Source: Gammaproteobacteria bacterium (GTDB taxonomy: Bacteria; Pseudomonadota; Gammaproteobacteria; Steroidobacterales; Steroidobacteraceae). Taken from it: a stretch of DNA of 64,000 bases. The stretch is from NCBI GenBank assembly GCA_028293745.1, contig JAQGOF010000154.1:1-64000 (forward strand). Direction: 5' to 3'. A program made the translations under genes and the position numbers. The notes under the pieces were generated by a model. That model was not told the origin of the DNA, made no database searches, and was given only the letters and a program-made list of their open reading frames with translations. This document shows, in pieces, positions 8,798 through 19,295 of this stretch. Each line of letters starts with the position of its first letter. Position 1 is the stretch's first letter.

Positions 8798-9118
8798 TCA
8801 GTCTGTATCGTCCTTTTCCAGTTCCGCGCCGAAGCGTCCCAGCGCATCTCCCCACATATCATCGAGCCAGGCGCGGATCGCGCCGAGTCCCTTGGGATCG
8901 ATCTCGTACACGCGCCGCGTGCCGTCGGCAACGTCCCTGACGAGTCCGGCCGCCTTCAACACAGCCAGATGTTGTGAAACCGCAGGACGTGACACGGGAA
9001 CACCGCGAGCCAGATCGCCCACCGCCTTAGGTCCGGCCTTCAGGCGTTCGATCAACTGCCGGCGGGTCGGATCGGCAAGGGCAGCCAGGGCCGCCGCTGC
9101 CGCGCTCTTTCTGTTCAT
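8798..9118 (-). CDS. ArsR-family helix-turn-helix repressor
   Basis: 106 residues. A compact winged HTH: ALADPTRRQLIERLKAGPKA, the recognition helix region SRPAVSQHLAVLKAAGLV, and the wing DGTRRVYEID. There is no metal-binding CxC or paired cysteine motif, so it is not a canonical arsenic or zinc sensor; it belongs to the SRPBCC-linked ArsR group. It is the first gene of the run arsR-SRPBCC-folk. A perfect inverted repeat lies 31-50 bases upstream of its start and is probably its own operator. Confidence 0.92.
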   Translation of the reverse strand: MNRKSAAAAALAALADPTRRQLIERLKAGPKAVGDLARGVPVSRPAVSQHLAVLKAAGLVRDVADGTRRVYEIDPKGLGAIRAWLDDMWGDALGRFGAELEKDDTD

Positions 9119-9148
9119 GCCGCCTGCTGGTACGTTAGTATGTACTTA

Positions 9149-9168
9149 CGGTAAGCAATAACTTACCG
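9149..9168. promoter_or_regulatory. Inverted-repeat operator upstream of arsR
   Basis: Perfect 7-base arms CGGTAAG (9149-9155) and CTTACCG (9162-9168) separated by six bases. Position just upstream of the arsR start and its symmetry fit autorepression by the ArsR protein. The right arm includes the TAA stop of the next gene on the minus strand. Confidence 0.65.
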
Positions 9169-10083
9169 AATGTCAAGCGGTGCCACATTCGCCGCAACCG
9201 CCTGCAGCACCAGCGGCGCGAGTGCGTCAGTGAAGCGCCCCGAATCGCCCGCCGCCATGTGCGACCATTCGGGCAGGCGATAGCCTTGCAGTTGCGCATA
9301 GTCCTCAAAGTGCACCCCCGCTGTCCGGGTTTTCGCGAGAAACGGCTGCCACGCCATGGAACGCGGAAAGCTGCGAACCTCGTTCAGGTAGACCGGGCCG
9401 GAGGAGGGGAAGCGAATGAACGCAACATCGCCGCCCCGCGCGCGAATTCTCTGCACGTCAGCTGCGACCTGCGCTGCCACCTTGTCCACGATACCAACAA
9501 TGCCGGGATACGCAGTCGCAGGGCTTGGCGGCTTCTCCTCGAGAGAAGGCTGCGGCCCACCTGCATAGAACAACCATAGTCGCCGGAACAACGCCCGATA
9601 GCCGGGGTCCGCCTCGAGGCGGACCCACATCCGCGTGTCGCGGTCGGCGCGCATCACGTGACCTTTAGGTACCTCGCGCACTGGAAAGGCGCCGGCCCTC
9701 AGCGGCAGCGGTGCCCGCTTCCAGAGTGTACTGAGGCGTGTTTCGTTGTCGATGAAAGCGAGCCATCGCTCGAGCATCATCCCCAACTGGTTGGAGACAC
9801 GCTGTGAGAGTGTTTGAGCGCTGCCGCGGCGCGTGAAATCCGCAGTTGCGGTTTCCGGCTGGACAAAGAAAAGATAAGGCGTCACTTCACATACTACCAG
9901 CCCGTGAAACAACGGATCGGCGGCGAGCTCCGTCAGCACCGGCCGCGGATTTTTGCCTGCGATCGCCAGTTGGATCGGGCGCGTTCCGGCAACTCGTTCC
10001 CACGCAGTCAGATCAACATCCTGCCACATGCGGGAAGATCCGATCAGGACGGTGGCGCCGCCTGTTGCACGCTCTCGCACCAA
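9163..10083 (-). CDS. SGNH-hydrolase-like hypothetical protein, apparently 5'-truncated
   Basis: 306 residues from a TTG at 10083; a stop codon lies shortly upstream and there is no ATG start. The open frame begins almost at once with VLIGSSRMWQDVD, the GSS(R) block of SGNH-like proteins, followed by IQLAIAGKNP. Relatives normally have an N-terminal membrane anchor of some 60-80 residues before this block; here it is missing. The later part is unremarkable, with a FIRFPSSGPVY motif and a final HFEDYAQL and DSGRFTDALAPLV segment reminiscent of the SGNH catalytic DxxH region. The start coincides with the point where a foreign gene fragment on the plus strand begins, so the gene was probably cut by a rearrangement and may not be expressed. 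Confidence 0.55.
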   Translation of the reverse strand: MVRERATGGATVLIGSSRMWQDVDLTAWERVAGTRPIQLAIAGKNPRPVLTELAADPLFHGLVVCEVTPYLFFVQPETATADFTRRGSAQTLSQRVSNQLGMMLERWLAFIDNETRLSTLWKRAPLPLRAGAFPVREVPKGHVMRADRDTRMWVRLEADPGYRALFRRLWLFYAGGPQPSLEEKPPSPATAYPGIVGIVDKVAAQVAADVQRIRARGGDVAFIRFPSSGPVYLNEVRSFPRSMAWQPFLAKTRTAGVHFEDYAQLQGYRLPEWSHMAAGDSGRFTDALAPLVLQAVAANVAPLDIR

Positions 10084-10570
10084 CCTGTCGTTGCCGGTCT
10101 GGTCCGAGGACTGTCGATGGATCTATGCGAGTGACGGTCGCGCCACACTCTATCGTGTACCTGCCTCCGGCGGGGCCGCCGAGGTGTTCACAGACAAACG
10201 CGCCTATCGGGCTGCCGTGAGCGGCGCGCGTGTCATATTCAATGCCGCAACCCCAAACGGGGTCGAACTATGGTCAAAACCGGCCGACGGTGGTGTCGAG
10301 TCTGCTCTGCAAGACATGCCCCACCTCAAATATTCTGACAGTTGGACTGCGACCCGCCGCGGCATCTACTACACACAGTCGGGAACGCACACGGCAACGG
10401 TCGGCTTCTATGATTTCGCCTCACACCGTGCGCATGTGCTAAGAGATCTGCCGGAAGTCCCTGCACCGCTCGGCGGTCTTGGAATATCCGTATCGAAGGA
10501 TGAGCACTGGCTCCTCTATACTCGCAGTGCGCAATGGCAGGGCGACATCATCATGATTTCAGGTTTCTGA
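10082..10570 (+). pseudogene. C-terminal fragment of a TolB-like beta-propeller protein
   Basis: From about 10082 the frame reads LPVWSEDCRWIYASDG, then LYRVPASGGAAEVFT, then LWSKPADGG, RRGIYYTQ, and finally SVSKDEHWLLYTRS before ending in DIIMISGF. These are the last propeller blades of the large TolB/WD40-type proteins that often follow a CadC-like winged HTH. The N-terminal two thirds and the start codon are missing; the frame upstream of 10082 belongs to the antisense of the neighbouring truncated gene. The stop codon overlaps the A of the next ATG, so the fragment keeps its original coupling to the metallophosphoesterase. Confidence 0.7.
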
Positions 10571-11430
10571 TGCGGAAAATTGCATCGGTATTGATGTGTA
10601 TCGTGATGAGCACTGCTCCAATGGCCTGGGGCGGTGTGCTCGCGTATGCCGCCGGTGATGTCGCCGAATGCAAGAACGCCGCCCCACAGAAGAGCTTTGC
10701 GGCGCAGACCGCAAAAATGATCCCGTCCGATGCGATGGTCTTCGTGGTTGGAGATACTACCTATCCAACGGCTGACCGGGCCACTCTCGCATCCTGTTAC
10801 ACCCCCACCTGGGGTCAATTTCTCCCACGAACCTACGCCGTCCCGGGTAATCACGACTATGTCGAAGGCTCGCCGAGTGATTTCCTGGACTACTTCGGCG
10901 CGCGCACGCCGCACCGGACGTGGTTTCGCGCCCAGGTAGGCGACTGGTGGGTCATCGGTCTGGACAGCAATATCAGCGGTGCGGTGCTCGATGAGCAGCA
11001 GGCGTGGCTGGAAGAGCAACTCGAGGCAATCGAGGGTGATGGCCGGTGCGTGCTTGCGATGTGGCACCATCCGCTGTTCTCAACGGGACTGCACCGCAAG
11101 GACGGCGCACGCATGCGTCCCGCTTGGGTCGCCTTGGAGCGGGCAGGCGCCGACCTGGTCCTGAATGGGCACGAGCACTTTTACGAATCATTCGAGCCGA
11201 AGGACGCCTCGGGGTTGAACGTGTCCACAGGACTGCGCGAGATCATCGCGGGCACGGGCGGTGCCCACCTGCATGACCTGTCAGTCGTGCGCGGCGCCAA
11301 AACCTACGCGCGGGTGCATGGACTATTGGAATTGCATCTGGAGAAGGATCACTACGAGTATGCGTTCCGGACCTTGAGCGGCCGCGTTCGGGACTCTGGC
11401 GGCGCGCAGTGCCGCCGGGCACAGCCGTGA
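10570..11430 (+). CDS. Exported metallophosphoesterase
   Basis: 286 residues from the ATG at 10570. An N-terminal signal peptide (MRKIASVLMCIVMS, cleavage near AYA). Calcineurin-like metal-binding motifs appear in order: AGDVAEC, VGDTTYP, PGNHDY, WHHPLFS and GHEHFYE. The usual GDN block reads GDTTYP here, with the aspartate kept. A periplasmic purple-acid-phosphatase-like phosphoesterase is expected. It is coupled to the preceding propeller fragment, so it may have lost its original promoter through the upstream rearrangement; nothing in the sequence shows a new one. Confidence 0.85.
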   Translation: MRKIASVLMCIVMSTAPMAWGGVLAYAAGDVAECKNAAPQKSFAAQTAKMIPSDAMVFVVGDTTYPTADRATLASCYTPTWGQFLPRTYAVPGNHDYVEGSPSDFLDYFGARTPHRTWFRAQVGDWWVIGLDSNISGAVLDEQQAWLEEQLEAIEGDGRCVLAMWHHPLFSTGLHRKDGARMRPAWVALERAGADLVLNGHEHFYESFEPKDASGLNVSTGLREIIAGTGGAHLHDLSVVRGAKTYARVHGLLELHLEKDHYEYAFRTLSGRVRDSGGAQCRRAQP

Positions 11431-11467
11431 CACGCACGCCTGAAGATGATTGGCGCGAAATAAGCCC

Positions 11468-12835
11468 CTACCTGGACGAAACACAGAAGGCAGCCGAGAT
11501 GGCGGAGGCGCCGTAAGGGCCGTGCAGCCGTCCGCTCAGGGCGAAGTCGCGCATCATCGCGAAATAGCCCGCGGAATACCGCGTCGATACTCTCTCACTG
11601 TCGGGCGCGGTCTCGTATTCGGTTATCCCGTGCTCGGCACCGGGAAATACGGCCAGGCAGACCGGGCGGCCTTCGGCGCCGAGTGCCTTGATGCGCCGAC
11701 CAGTCTCAGCGCTCGGTGCCTGCAGATCATCCGCGCCGAGAATCCAGAGCTGCGGAGTGTCGACCGCGCGCAATGTTGGCATCGGGTCGTAGCGGAACGG
11801 CGTGCCGAAGTTATAGACCCGGCCCTTGTCGCGCAGCTCGGCCTCGCTGTAAGGCAAGAGCAGGTAGGTGTAGTTGCCGTGAACGTCCTTGTACCAGGAT
11901 TCGCTCCGGTACTTTGCCCGCACTGCATCGAAGCGCTCAAAGCCTTTCGTGAATTCGCTCTCAATCACCGCTTCGGCGGCGTCGGCTACCTCCAGCGCCT
12001 TTGCAATGTCGTCGGGTCCGTGCCCCTTCAATGTCATTTCAAGTGCGACCTCCTCCTGGTCTTCATCGATGACGGAGACGGCGAGGCCAAAACTGACAAT
12101 GACAAAATCGACATGCGCGCGAGTTGCCGCCAAAGGGGCGACCCAACCGCCCTGGCTGCCACCCTGGTAGCCGACCCTCCCGGCGCGACCCCCGGCAATT
12201 CGGCGTGCCTCGCGCATGGCCGCCACGGCATCATCCGCCAGAATGCTGAAATCCTGAGTGTAGTTGCCACCTGATTCACCAGTGCCGCGCTTGTCGTAGA
12301 CGAACACACCTACACCTTCGGCGGGCAGGAGTCGTTGCAGGGCGTAGGACTCGCGCGCCGAGTCTCTCTCGGAGCCGTGCACGAGAATCACGATCGGGAC
12401 GCGCGCCCGGCCTTTGGGTAGTACCAGGCGGCCGGCGAGGTCGACGTCGCGGCCTTTGAATGTTGTGTCAGTTACGTCGAAGGCGATACGTTGGCCTGTC
12501 GTGGCGTCGAAGCGAATTTTGCCGGACGCGCAGTCGGGGAAAGATACAGTCTTGCCGTCGGGACGGTCCGTCCAGCCGAACGTGCTGGTCCAGTTGTTAG
12601 CTTCCTGCTTGTGCAGAGCACCGGTCGTTCCGTCGAATTTGCGCCAGCGAAGTGTGTCATGTTCCGAAGGTGCAATGTCGAGCACGTCCGCGGAGTCGAG
12701 GCGGTACGCGCCCACGTGACAGTCACCGGCCTGCACGGCATGCGCAGGGAGTGGGACCCAAACAAGCGGGAGCCAAAGGCAGGTGAAAGCCGCTCTGGCG
12801 AAGGCCGTTGCAGCGAAGCCAGGCAAATGAGGCAT
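11468..12835 (-). CDS. Exported alpha/beta hydrolase
   Basis: 455 residues from the ATG at 12835 (MPHLPGF); the frame is open further but that extension is not protein-like. A signal peptide ends near AHA. A domain of about 130 residues rich in beta strands precedes the alpha/beta hydrolase fold. The hydrolase shows ILVHGSERDS (oxyanion HG), VFVYDKRGTGES, the nucleophile elbow GYQGGSQGGW (Ser in GGSQGG), an acidic residue near WILGADD and a C-terminal EHGITEY histidine. Similar exported esterase/peptidase-like enzymes are common in Xanthomonadales; the substrate is unknown. It converges on the metallophosphoesterase. Confidence 0.87.
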   Translation of the reverse strand: MPHLPGFAATAFARAAFTCLWLPLVWVPLPAHAVQAGDCHVGAYRLDSADVLDIAPSEHDTLRWRKFDGTTGALHKQEANNWTSTFGWTDRPDGKTVSFPDCASGKIRFDATTGQRIAFDVTDTTFKGRDVDLAGRLVLPKGRARVPIVILVHGSERDSARESYALQRLLPAEGVGVFVYDKRGTGESGGNYTQDFSILADDAVAAMREARRIAGGRAGRVGYQGGSQGGWVAPLAATRAHVDFVIVSFGLAVSVIDEDQEEVALEMTLKGHGPDDIAKALEVADAAEAVIESEFTKGFERFDAVRAKYRSESWYKDVHGNYTYLLLPYSEAELRDKGRVYNFGTPFRYDPMPTLRAVDTPQLWILGADDLQAPSAETGRRIKALGAEGRPVCLAVFPGAEHGITEYETAPDSERVSTRYSAGYFAMMRDFALSGRLHGPYGASAISAAFCVSSR

Positions 12836-13063
12836 GAGGTAGGTTGTGCCGTGCAGGTTGATTGCTGCGATACGGTGATCTTCCGGAAGGACAGCTCCCG
12901 GCGTCAATGCGGCCCGCCGTGACTTTCGGCCGCTTGGCCCTCTCTTTGCGGTCTCTCTTTTGGGTGAGGTCTTTCCCGTCGACCGGTGAGCTACTTTTTC
13001 GGGACTTAGCGCGTATATAGAGAGTGATGCAGGACCCGCTCCGGGTGCTGCGGGGAGGCTTCC

Positions 13064-13447
13064 ATGTGGATCGTCAAACAGGTGCAGATTCTGGTTGGGC
13101 TTGCCCTCCTGGGCGCCGCCAGCTTTGCCCTGGCCGACGTTCCCAAGGCAGATTCGCCCGCCAGTGCTGCTACGCCTGAGACAGTTGTGGTGGTGGGAAC
13201 CACCTGGAATTGCAGCGAAGTGAGTACGGAACGCGCCCGATCGCTCGCAGACAAGGCTTCGCAGGATGGCGCGTATCAGCGCGCGGGCGAGTGCTATCTC
13301 GCGGCGGGCGAGCACGCGCTGGCGAACCAGGCGTTCGCGAAGGCATCAGCCCAGACGAGCGGAGACACGTCCCGCAGGCTGGCCGCAAATCTGAGTGACC
13401 TCAAGGCCCAGGCACGCCAGATGAAGCAGGCTTTTCAGCGCCGATAG
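13064..13447 (+). CDS. Small exported hypothetical protein
   Basis: 127 residues. GGGGAGG sits just before the ATG. A signal peptide (hydrophobic LVGLALLGAASFALA, cleavage after ALA) is followed by a low-complexity Ala/Pro/Val linker and a helical region with alternating A, E, K and R (GAYQRAGECYLAAGEHALAN, then KASAQ), resembling a single tetratricopeptide-like helical hairpin. Two cysteines (WNCSE and ECYLA) could form a disulfide in the periplasm. I do not recognise the family. It is divergent from the alpha/beta hydrolase gene. Confidence 0.7.
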   Translation: MWIVKQVQILVGLALLGAASFALADVPKADSPASAATPETVVVVGTTWNCSEVSTERARSLADKASQDGAYQRAGECYLAAGEHALANQAFAKASAQTSGDTSRRLAANLSDLKAQARQMKQAFQRR

Positions 13448-13463
13448 TAGTGCACCTCGGGTC

Positions 13464-13499
13464 GCCGCGCTGACAGACGGGTGCGACACCCGTGCGGCG
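13464..13499. terminator. Hairpin downstream of the small exported protein gene
   Basis: ACGGGTG (13477-13483) and CACCCGT (13487-13493) form a perfect stem with a CGA loop, with outer GCCGC and GCGGC able to extend it. It lies 17 bases past the stop at 13447. There is no T run, so intrinsic termination is uncertain. Confidence 0.35.
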
Positions 13500-13642
13500 G
13501 CTCGACCGGTGCCGCTTCGTTCGCATCGCCCTCACGGGGAGTTGCCGCCCAGGCTCGATTCGGCCCGACGCGTGCCGCACGCGCGCGTGGGCCCTAGTAA
13601 AATAAGAACCAACCGATCCGGTGACATCGCTGCAGGTCCATA

Positions 13643-15961
13643 ATGTCATTGTTCTCGCGCTTTTTTCGCAGAGCGCCACCGACTTCTCCCCCAGTCCCGC
13701 CTTCTGTGTCCCAGGACCGGCTATCCGAGAATGCCGATACGGCCCCTTCCAGGCACGCGCGCGCGCCTGATCGCACGCAGGTAGCCACAAACGAAGAAGA
13801 GACGCTCAAGGCGGCGATTGGCGGCCATGATGGGCCCACGATCGCGCGCCTGGTGATCGAGGGAGCATCTACCAAAGTTCGCCAGATGGCCGCCCGCGCG
13901 ATCGAAGATCCAGCAACGCTGCGACAGCTCATCCGGGATGCTCGCGGCGGCAAGGACAAGAGCGTCTATAAAATTCTGACGTCCAAGCGCGATGTCCTGC
14001 TCGACCACGAACGCAAGCTCGAGCACCTTCAAGCTGAGATCGGTGCGGTCACGGCGGCTCTCGAGCGGCACAGCCAGCGGCCCTATGACCCCTTGTTCAC
14101 CCCGACTCTGGAACAGCTCGAGAGTCGGTGGAAAGGGGTGGCCGCAGGGGCCGATACAGGCGTGCGGCAGACAGCCCAACAATCGATAGACCGCGCCCGC
14201 GAGGTGATCGCACAGCATCTGCGCCAGATTGCGGCTGAGGCATCGCGTGAGCTGGCGGCCGCCAACGCAGCAGCCGAGGCGCAGCGGCTGCGTGAGCTGC
14301 AGGAAAGGGCAACGGCCACTACCGCGGCTGAACAGGCCCGCATTGTGGAAGAGCAACAGCGGGCGCAGGCCGGGAAACAGGCGGCCGAAGAGCTTGCACT
14401 TCGCCAGATCGGCGGCTTGATTCGCAAGGCTCTGGGGGCACTGAATGAGGGTGGCACGGGACGGGCGGCGGGATTGCGCCGCGCGATAGAGGAGAAGCTG
14501 CCCTCCGCGCCGCCGCTGCCGGCCTATCTGGCCAACCAGTTGCAACGCCTCGATACCAAGCTCAACGAGCTCAAGGATTGGAAGAGCTTCTCCGTCACCC
14601 CGAAACGACTCGAGCTGATGGAGGAAATGGAGGCGCTCGTGGGCTCGACGCTGGACCCTCCCACGCTCGCCGAGCGGATCAAAGGACTGCAGGAGGAGTG
14701 GCGCACTCTCAGCAAAGGCGCTGGCGAGAGTCTGGAAGCTGACTGGCAACGCTTTCACGAAGCGGCCCAAAAGGCGTATCAGCCCTGCCGCGAATACTTC
14801 GAAGCACAGGCGCTCGTGAGGCAGGAAAATCTGCAGCGGCGCGAAGCGCTGCTCGCCAGGCTGGCTGCCTTCGAGGCTGCGCACAATTGGGAGCAGCCCG
14901 ACTGGCGGATGGTGATCAGGGCACTGCGGGAGTCGAAGCAGCAGTGGCGCCAATATTCTCCCGTGGACCGCACTCCCGGCAAAGCGCTGCAGGAAAGGTT
15001 TGTTGCCCTCACAGCGAGTCTGCAAGGCCGCCTGGATGCCGAATACGCCCGCAACGTAGAACAGAAACACGGGCTGATCGAGCACGCCCGGCAGCTGGTT
15101 GCCAGTGAGGACAGCCGCACCGCGATCGACGCGGTGAAGGACCTGCAACAGAAGTGGAAGGCGGTGGGCCCCGTACCGCGCGAGGCGGACCACTCGTTGT
15201 GGGAAGAGTTTCGACAGCACTGCGATGCGATATTCCAGAAGCGGCAGCAGGAGTTCGCCGAGTACACGGCTGGACTGCAGACAAACAAGTCGAACGCCAT
15301 CAACATGTGTGAAGAGCTGGAGAAGATCGCAGCCCTGTCCGGGCCGGAGTTGTTGCAGAGCGCGCGGAATCTTCCTGATCTGCGTGCCGCCTTCGAGGCA
15401 GCTGGTGAGTTTCCCAGGGGAGATGCGCGCGGGCTGCGTGGCAGGTTCGAGCGGGCGTTGGAGCGCTGCGAAGAGTCAGTCGCGCAACAGCAAGCGCGCG
15501 CTGCGGAGCGCAGCTGGGACGATCTGTTCGAGGCCGCAAATCGGGTACGCGTCTATCGGCTGGCGGTCGCTCGACAGGCAGATGTGTCGGAGCGGGACGC
15601 GTTGCGACAGGCAGCAGAGGGCTATGTAGCCTCAGTGGGTCAATGGCCAAAGGGTGGGCTCGAGGCAATCAAACAGGAGCTCGCGCGGGAGGGCTCCGGT
15701 GATGTCGCCGCAAACGAGGCGGCGTTGAGAATGCTGTGCATCCGCGCTGAGATACTCACAGACAGGCCCACCCCACCCGAAGATCAGCCGTTACGCCGTG
15801 AGTACCAGGTAAAACGGCTGATTCAAACCATGGGCCAGGGTATCGCTGCCGATGAAGCGCAGTTGGACACAATGGCGATCGAATGGGTTGGCGTTGGACC
15901 TACTGATGAGGGCGCGTATGAGCAGCTGCTGACGAGATTCCAGGGGTGCCGGCGGCGTTGA
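13643..15961 (+). CDS. DUF349-domain protein
   Basis: 772 residues, no signal peptide. An N-terminal ~130-residue region with HEAT-like features (IARLVIEGASTKVRQMAARA) is followed by a long alpha-helical, coiled-coil rich body containing several DUF349 repeats, seen as WKGVA near residue 170, WRTLSKGA near 355, WRQYSPVDR near 435 and WKAVGPVPREADHSLWEEFR near 508. DUF349 proteins are cytosolic and poorly characterised. The gene is alone in its transcription unit before the thiamine riboswitch. Confidence 0.85.
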   Translation: MSLFSRFFRRAPPTSPPVPPSVSQDRLSENADTAPSRHARAPDRTQVATNEEETLKAAIGGHDGPTIARLVIEGASTKVRQMAARAIEDPATLRQLIRDARGGKDKSVYKILTSKRDVLLDHERKLEHLQAEIGAVTAALERHSQRPYDPLFTPTLEQLESRWKGVAAGADTGVRQTAQQSIDRAREVIAQHLRQIAAEASRELAAANAAAEAQRLRELQERATATTAAEQARIVEEQQRAQAGKQAAEELALRQIGGLIRKALGALNEGGTGRAAGLRRAIEEKLPSAPPLPAYLANQLQRLDTKLNELKDWKSFSVTPKRLELMEEMEALVGSTLDPPTLAERIKGLQEEWRTLSKGAGESLEADWQRFHEAAQKAYQPCREYFEAQALVRQENLQRREALLARLAAFEAAHNWEQPDWRMVIRALRESKQQWRQYSPVDRTPGKALQERFVALTASLQGRLDAEYARNVEQKHGLIEHARQLVASEDSRTAIDAVKDLQQKWKAVGPVPREADHSLWEEFRQHCDAIFQKRQQEFAEYTAGLQTNKSNAINMCEELEKIAALSGPELLQSARNLPDLRAAFEAAGEFPRGDARGLRGRFERALERCEESVAQQQARAAERSWDDLFEAANRVRVYRLAVARQADVSERDALRQAAEGYVASVGQWPKGGLEAIKQELAREGSGDVAANEAALRMLCIRAEILTDRPTPPEDQPLRREYQVKRLIQTMGQGIAADEAQLDTMAIEWVGVGPTDEGAYEQLLTRFQGCRRR

Positions 15962-16051
15962 ATCTTCCGGCCGAGGTGCGGAACGCCGGGCTAATGTGAC
16001 GCACTGAAGTCTCATTGACCTTCGGTCACAGACGTACTACTTTCGCAGCGT

Positions 16052-16155
16052 ACTAGGGGAGCCCCGCCAGGGGGCTGAGAGGCCATCGAGCGCAGCGAAG
16101 CTGCGGCATGGCGACCCTTCGAACCTGATCCAGTTAATGCTGGCGTAGGAAAGTG
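16052..16155 (+). promoter_or_regulatory. TPP (THI-box) riboswitch
   Basis: The conserved GGGGAGCCCC...GGGGGCTGAGA half (16056-16080) and the AACCTGATCCAGTTAATGCTGGCGTAGGA-type half (beginning 16122) are both present, separated by a variable P3 hairpin (GGCCATCGAGCGCAGCGAAG and onward). It precedes thiC by about 100 bases and should control the whole thiamine operon in response to thiamine pyrophosphate. Confidence 0.95.
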
Positions 16156-16227
16156 TCGTCGCAGTCGCGCTCATCTCGTCAAGCTCCGAGCGCCTACCCC
16201 GATTGGCTTCCCTCGCGTGCGTCGCTG

Positions 16228-18094
<1,867 letters not shown>

Positions 18095-18097
18095 ACC

Positions 18098-19129
18098 ATG
18101 CAGGTCAAGGTCATCGGCGCTGGCGTCACGGGGCTTGCGTGCGCCCTTGAGCTTGCCGAGCGTGGCGCCGCGGTCGAGGTGCTCGACCGCGGCGCGGCCC
18201 TTGGCACATCGAGCTGCTCCTGGTACGCCGGCGGCATGTTGGCGCCGTGGTGTGAGCTGGAGACTGCCGAGCCGCTCGTTGCAAAGCTCGGAGGCGAGAG
18301 TCTCGCGTGGTGGCAGCGTAGATTTTCAGCCACGGCCCTCAACGGTAGCCTGGTGGTGGCTCATGCTCGCGATGCCGCGGATCTGGTGCAGTTCGGCCGG
18401 CGCACCGAGCGGTTCGAATGGCTCGATGGTGAGGCGATCGCTGCGTTGGAACCGGATCTTGGGGGGCGTTTCAACAAGGCGTTGTACTTCCGGGAGGAGG
18501 GCCACCTGGACCCGCGAGCCGCGCTTGCCGCGCTGGCACACCGACTTGATGACTTGGGAGTCCCGATCCGTTTTGGGGTTAGTGCGGCAGCGGAGCGGTT
18601 GGTGGCGCCGGCGCATGGGGCCCGCGCCCGTTGCGTGATCGACTGCACCGGGCTTGCGGCCCGCAGCGTCCTAAAGGATCTGCGCGGGGTCAAAGGGGAG
18701 ATGCTGCTTCTTCGTCTGCGCGATGTTTCACTGTCGCGACCCATCCGCGTGTTGCATCCACGTTTGCCGCTCTACATCGTCCCGCGCGCTGACGGACTTT
18801 TCATGGTCGGCGCAACAATGATTGAGAGCGATGAGCCGACGCGGATTACGGCTCGCTCGATGCTCGAGCTGCTGAGCGCCGCATACGCCCTGCATCCAGC
18901 TTTCGGTGAAGCCGAGATCATTGAAATCGGCACCGGCGTGCGTCCGGCGTTTCCTGACAATTTGCCGCGAATTGGCTGGCACGGCGGTGCTCTTTACGTC
19001 AACGGCCTGTACCGGCATGGATTTCTCCTGGCGCCCGCGCTGGCGCGCAGGGCTGCGCAAGTTGTGCTGGAGGACCGGCATTTCCCAGAGGTGATGCGTG
19101 AAGATACTCGTGAACGGCACCTGGTGTGA
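18098..19129 (+). CDS. thiO: Glycine oxidase, FAD-dependent
   Basis: 343 residues. It oxidises glycine to iminoglycine for thiazole formation. The N-terminus carries the FAD dinucleotide-binding fold VIGAGVTGLACALELAERG with a following acidic residue (VLDRG), then SSCSWYAGGMLAPW, and the C-terminal FAD-binding GVRPAFPDNLP and HGFLLAPALA. Three bases separate it from thiC. Its 3' end overlaps the start of thiS by 32 bases in another frame, tight coupling typical of thiO-thiS pairs in gammaproteobacteria. A ThiO rather than ThiH implies an aerobic thiazole route. Confidence 0.95.
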   Translation: MQVKVIGAGVTGLACALELAERGAAVEVLDRGAALGTSSCSWYAGGMLAPWCELETAEPLVAKLGGESLAWWQRRFSATALNGSLVVAHARDAADLVQFGRRTERFEWLDGEAIAALEPDLGGRFNKALYFREEGHLDPRAALAALAHRLDDLGVPIRFGVSAAAERLVAPAHGARARCVIDCTGLAARSVLKDLRGVKGEMLLLRLRDVSLSRPIRVLHPRLPLYIVPRADGLFMVGATMIESDEPTRITARSMLELLSAAYALHPAFGEAEIIEIGTGVRPAFPDNLPRIGWHGGALYVNGLYRHGFLLAPALARRAAQVVLEDRHFPEVMREDTRERHLV

Positions 19130-19295
19130 GACAACTGCCACATATCTGGCGTCGGCATTGGAGGAGCTCGGATATGGCGGATCCACAGTCGCCACGGCCT
19201 TGAACGGTGAGTTTGTCCCGGCGATCTCGCGCTGCGCCGCCCCTCTGGCCGAGGGTGATCGCCTCGAAATTCTGGCGCCGATGCAGGGAGGCTGA
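19098..19295 (+). CDS. thiS: Sulfur carrier protein ThiS
   Basis: 65 residues with a ubiquitin-like beta-grasp pattern (MKILVNG, then the GSTVATALNGEFVP segment and LEILAPMQGG). The C-terminal Gly-Gly is exactly at the end, as needed for adenylation and thiocarboxylate formation. It starts inside the 3' end of thiO and its stop is directly followed by the thiG ATG. In the thiazole synthase reaction it hands sulfur to ThiG. Its adenylating partner is probably the ThiF/MoeB-like protein encoded further along. Confidence 0.95.
   Translation: MKILVNGTWCETTATYLASALEELGYGGSTVATALNGEFVPAISRCAAPLAEGDRLEILAPMQGG

Noticed and set aside
13721-15220. A 499-codon open frame on the minus strand across the DUF349 gene
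   Set aside because: It is the antisense of a well supported coding sequence; leucine/arginine rich composition and no recognisable domain.
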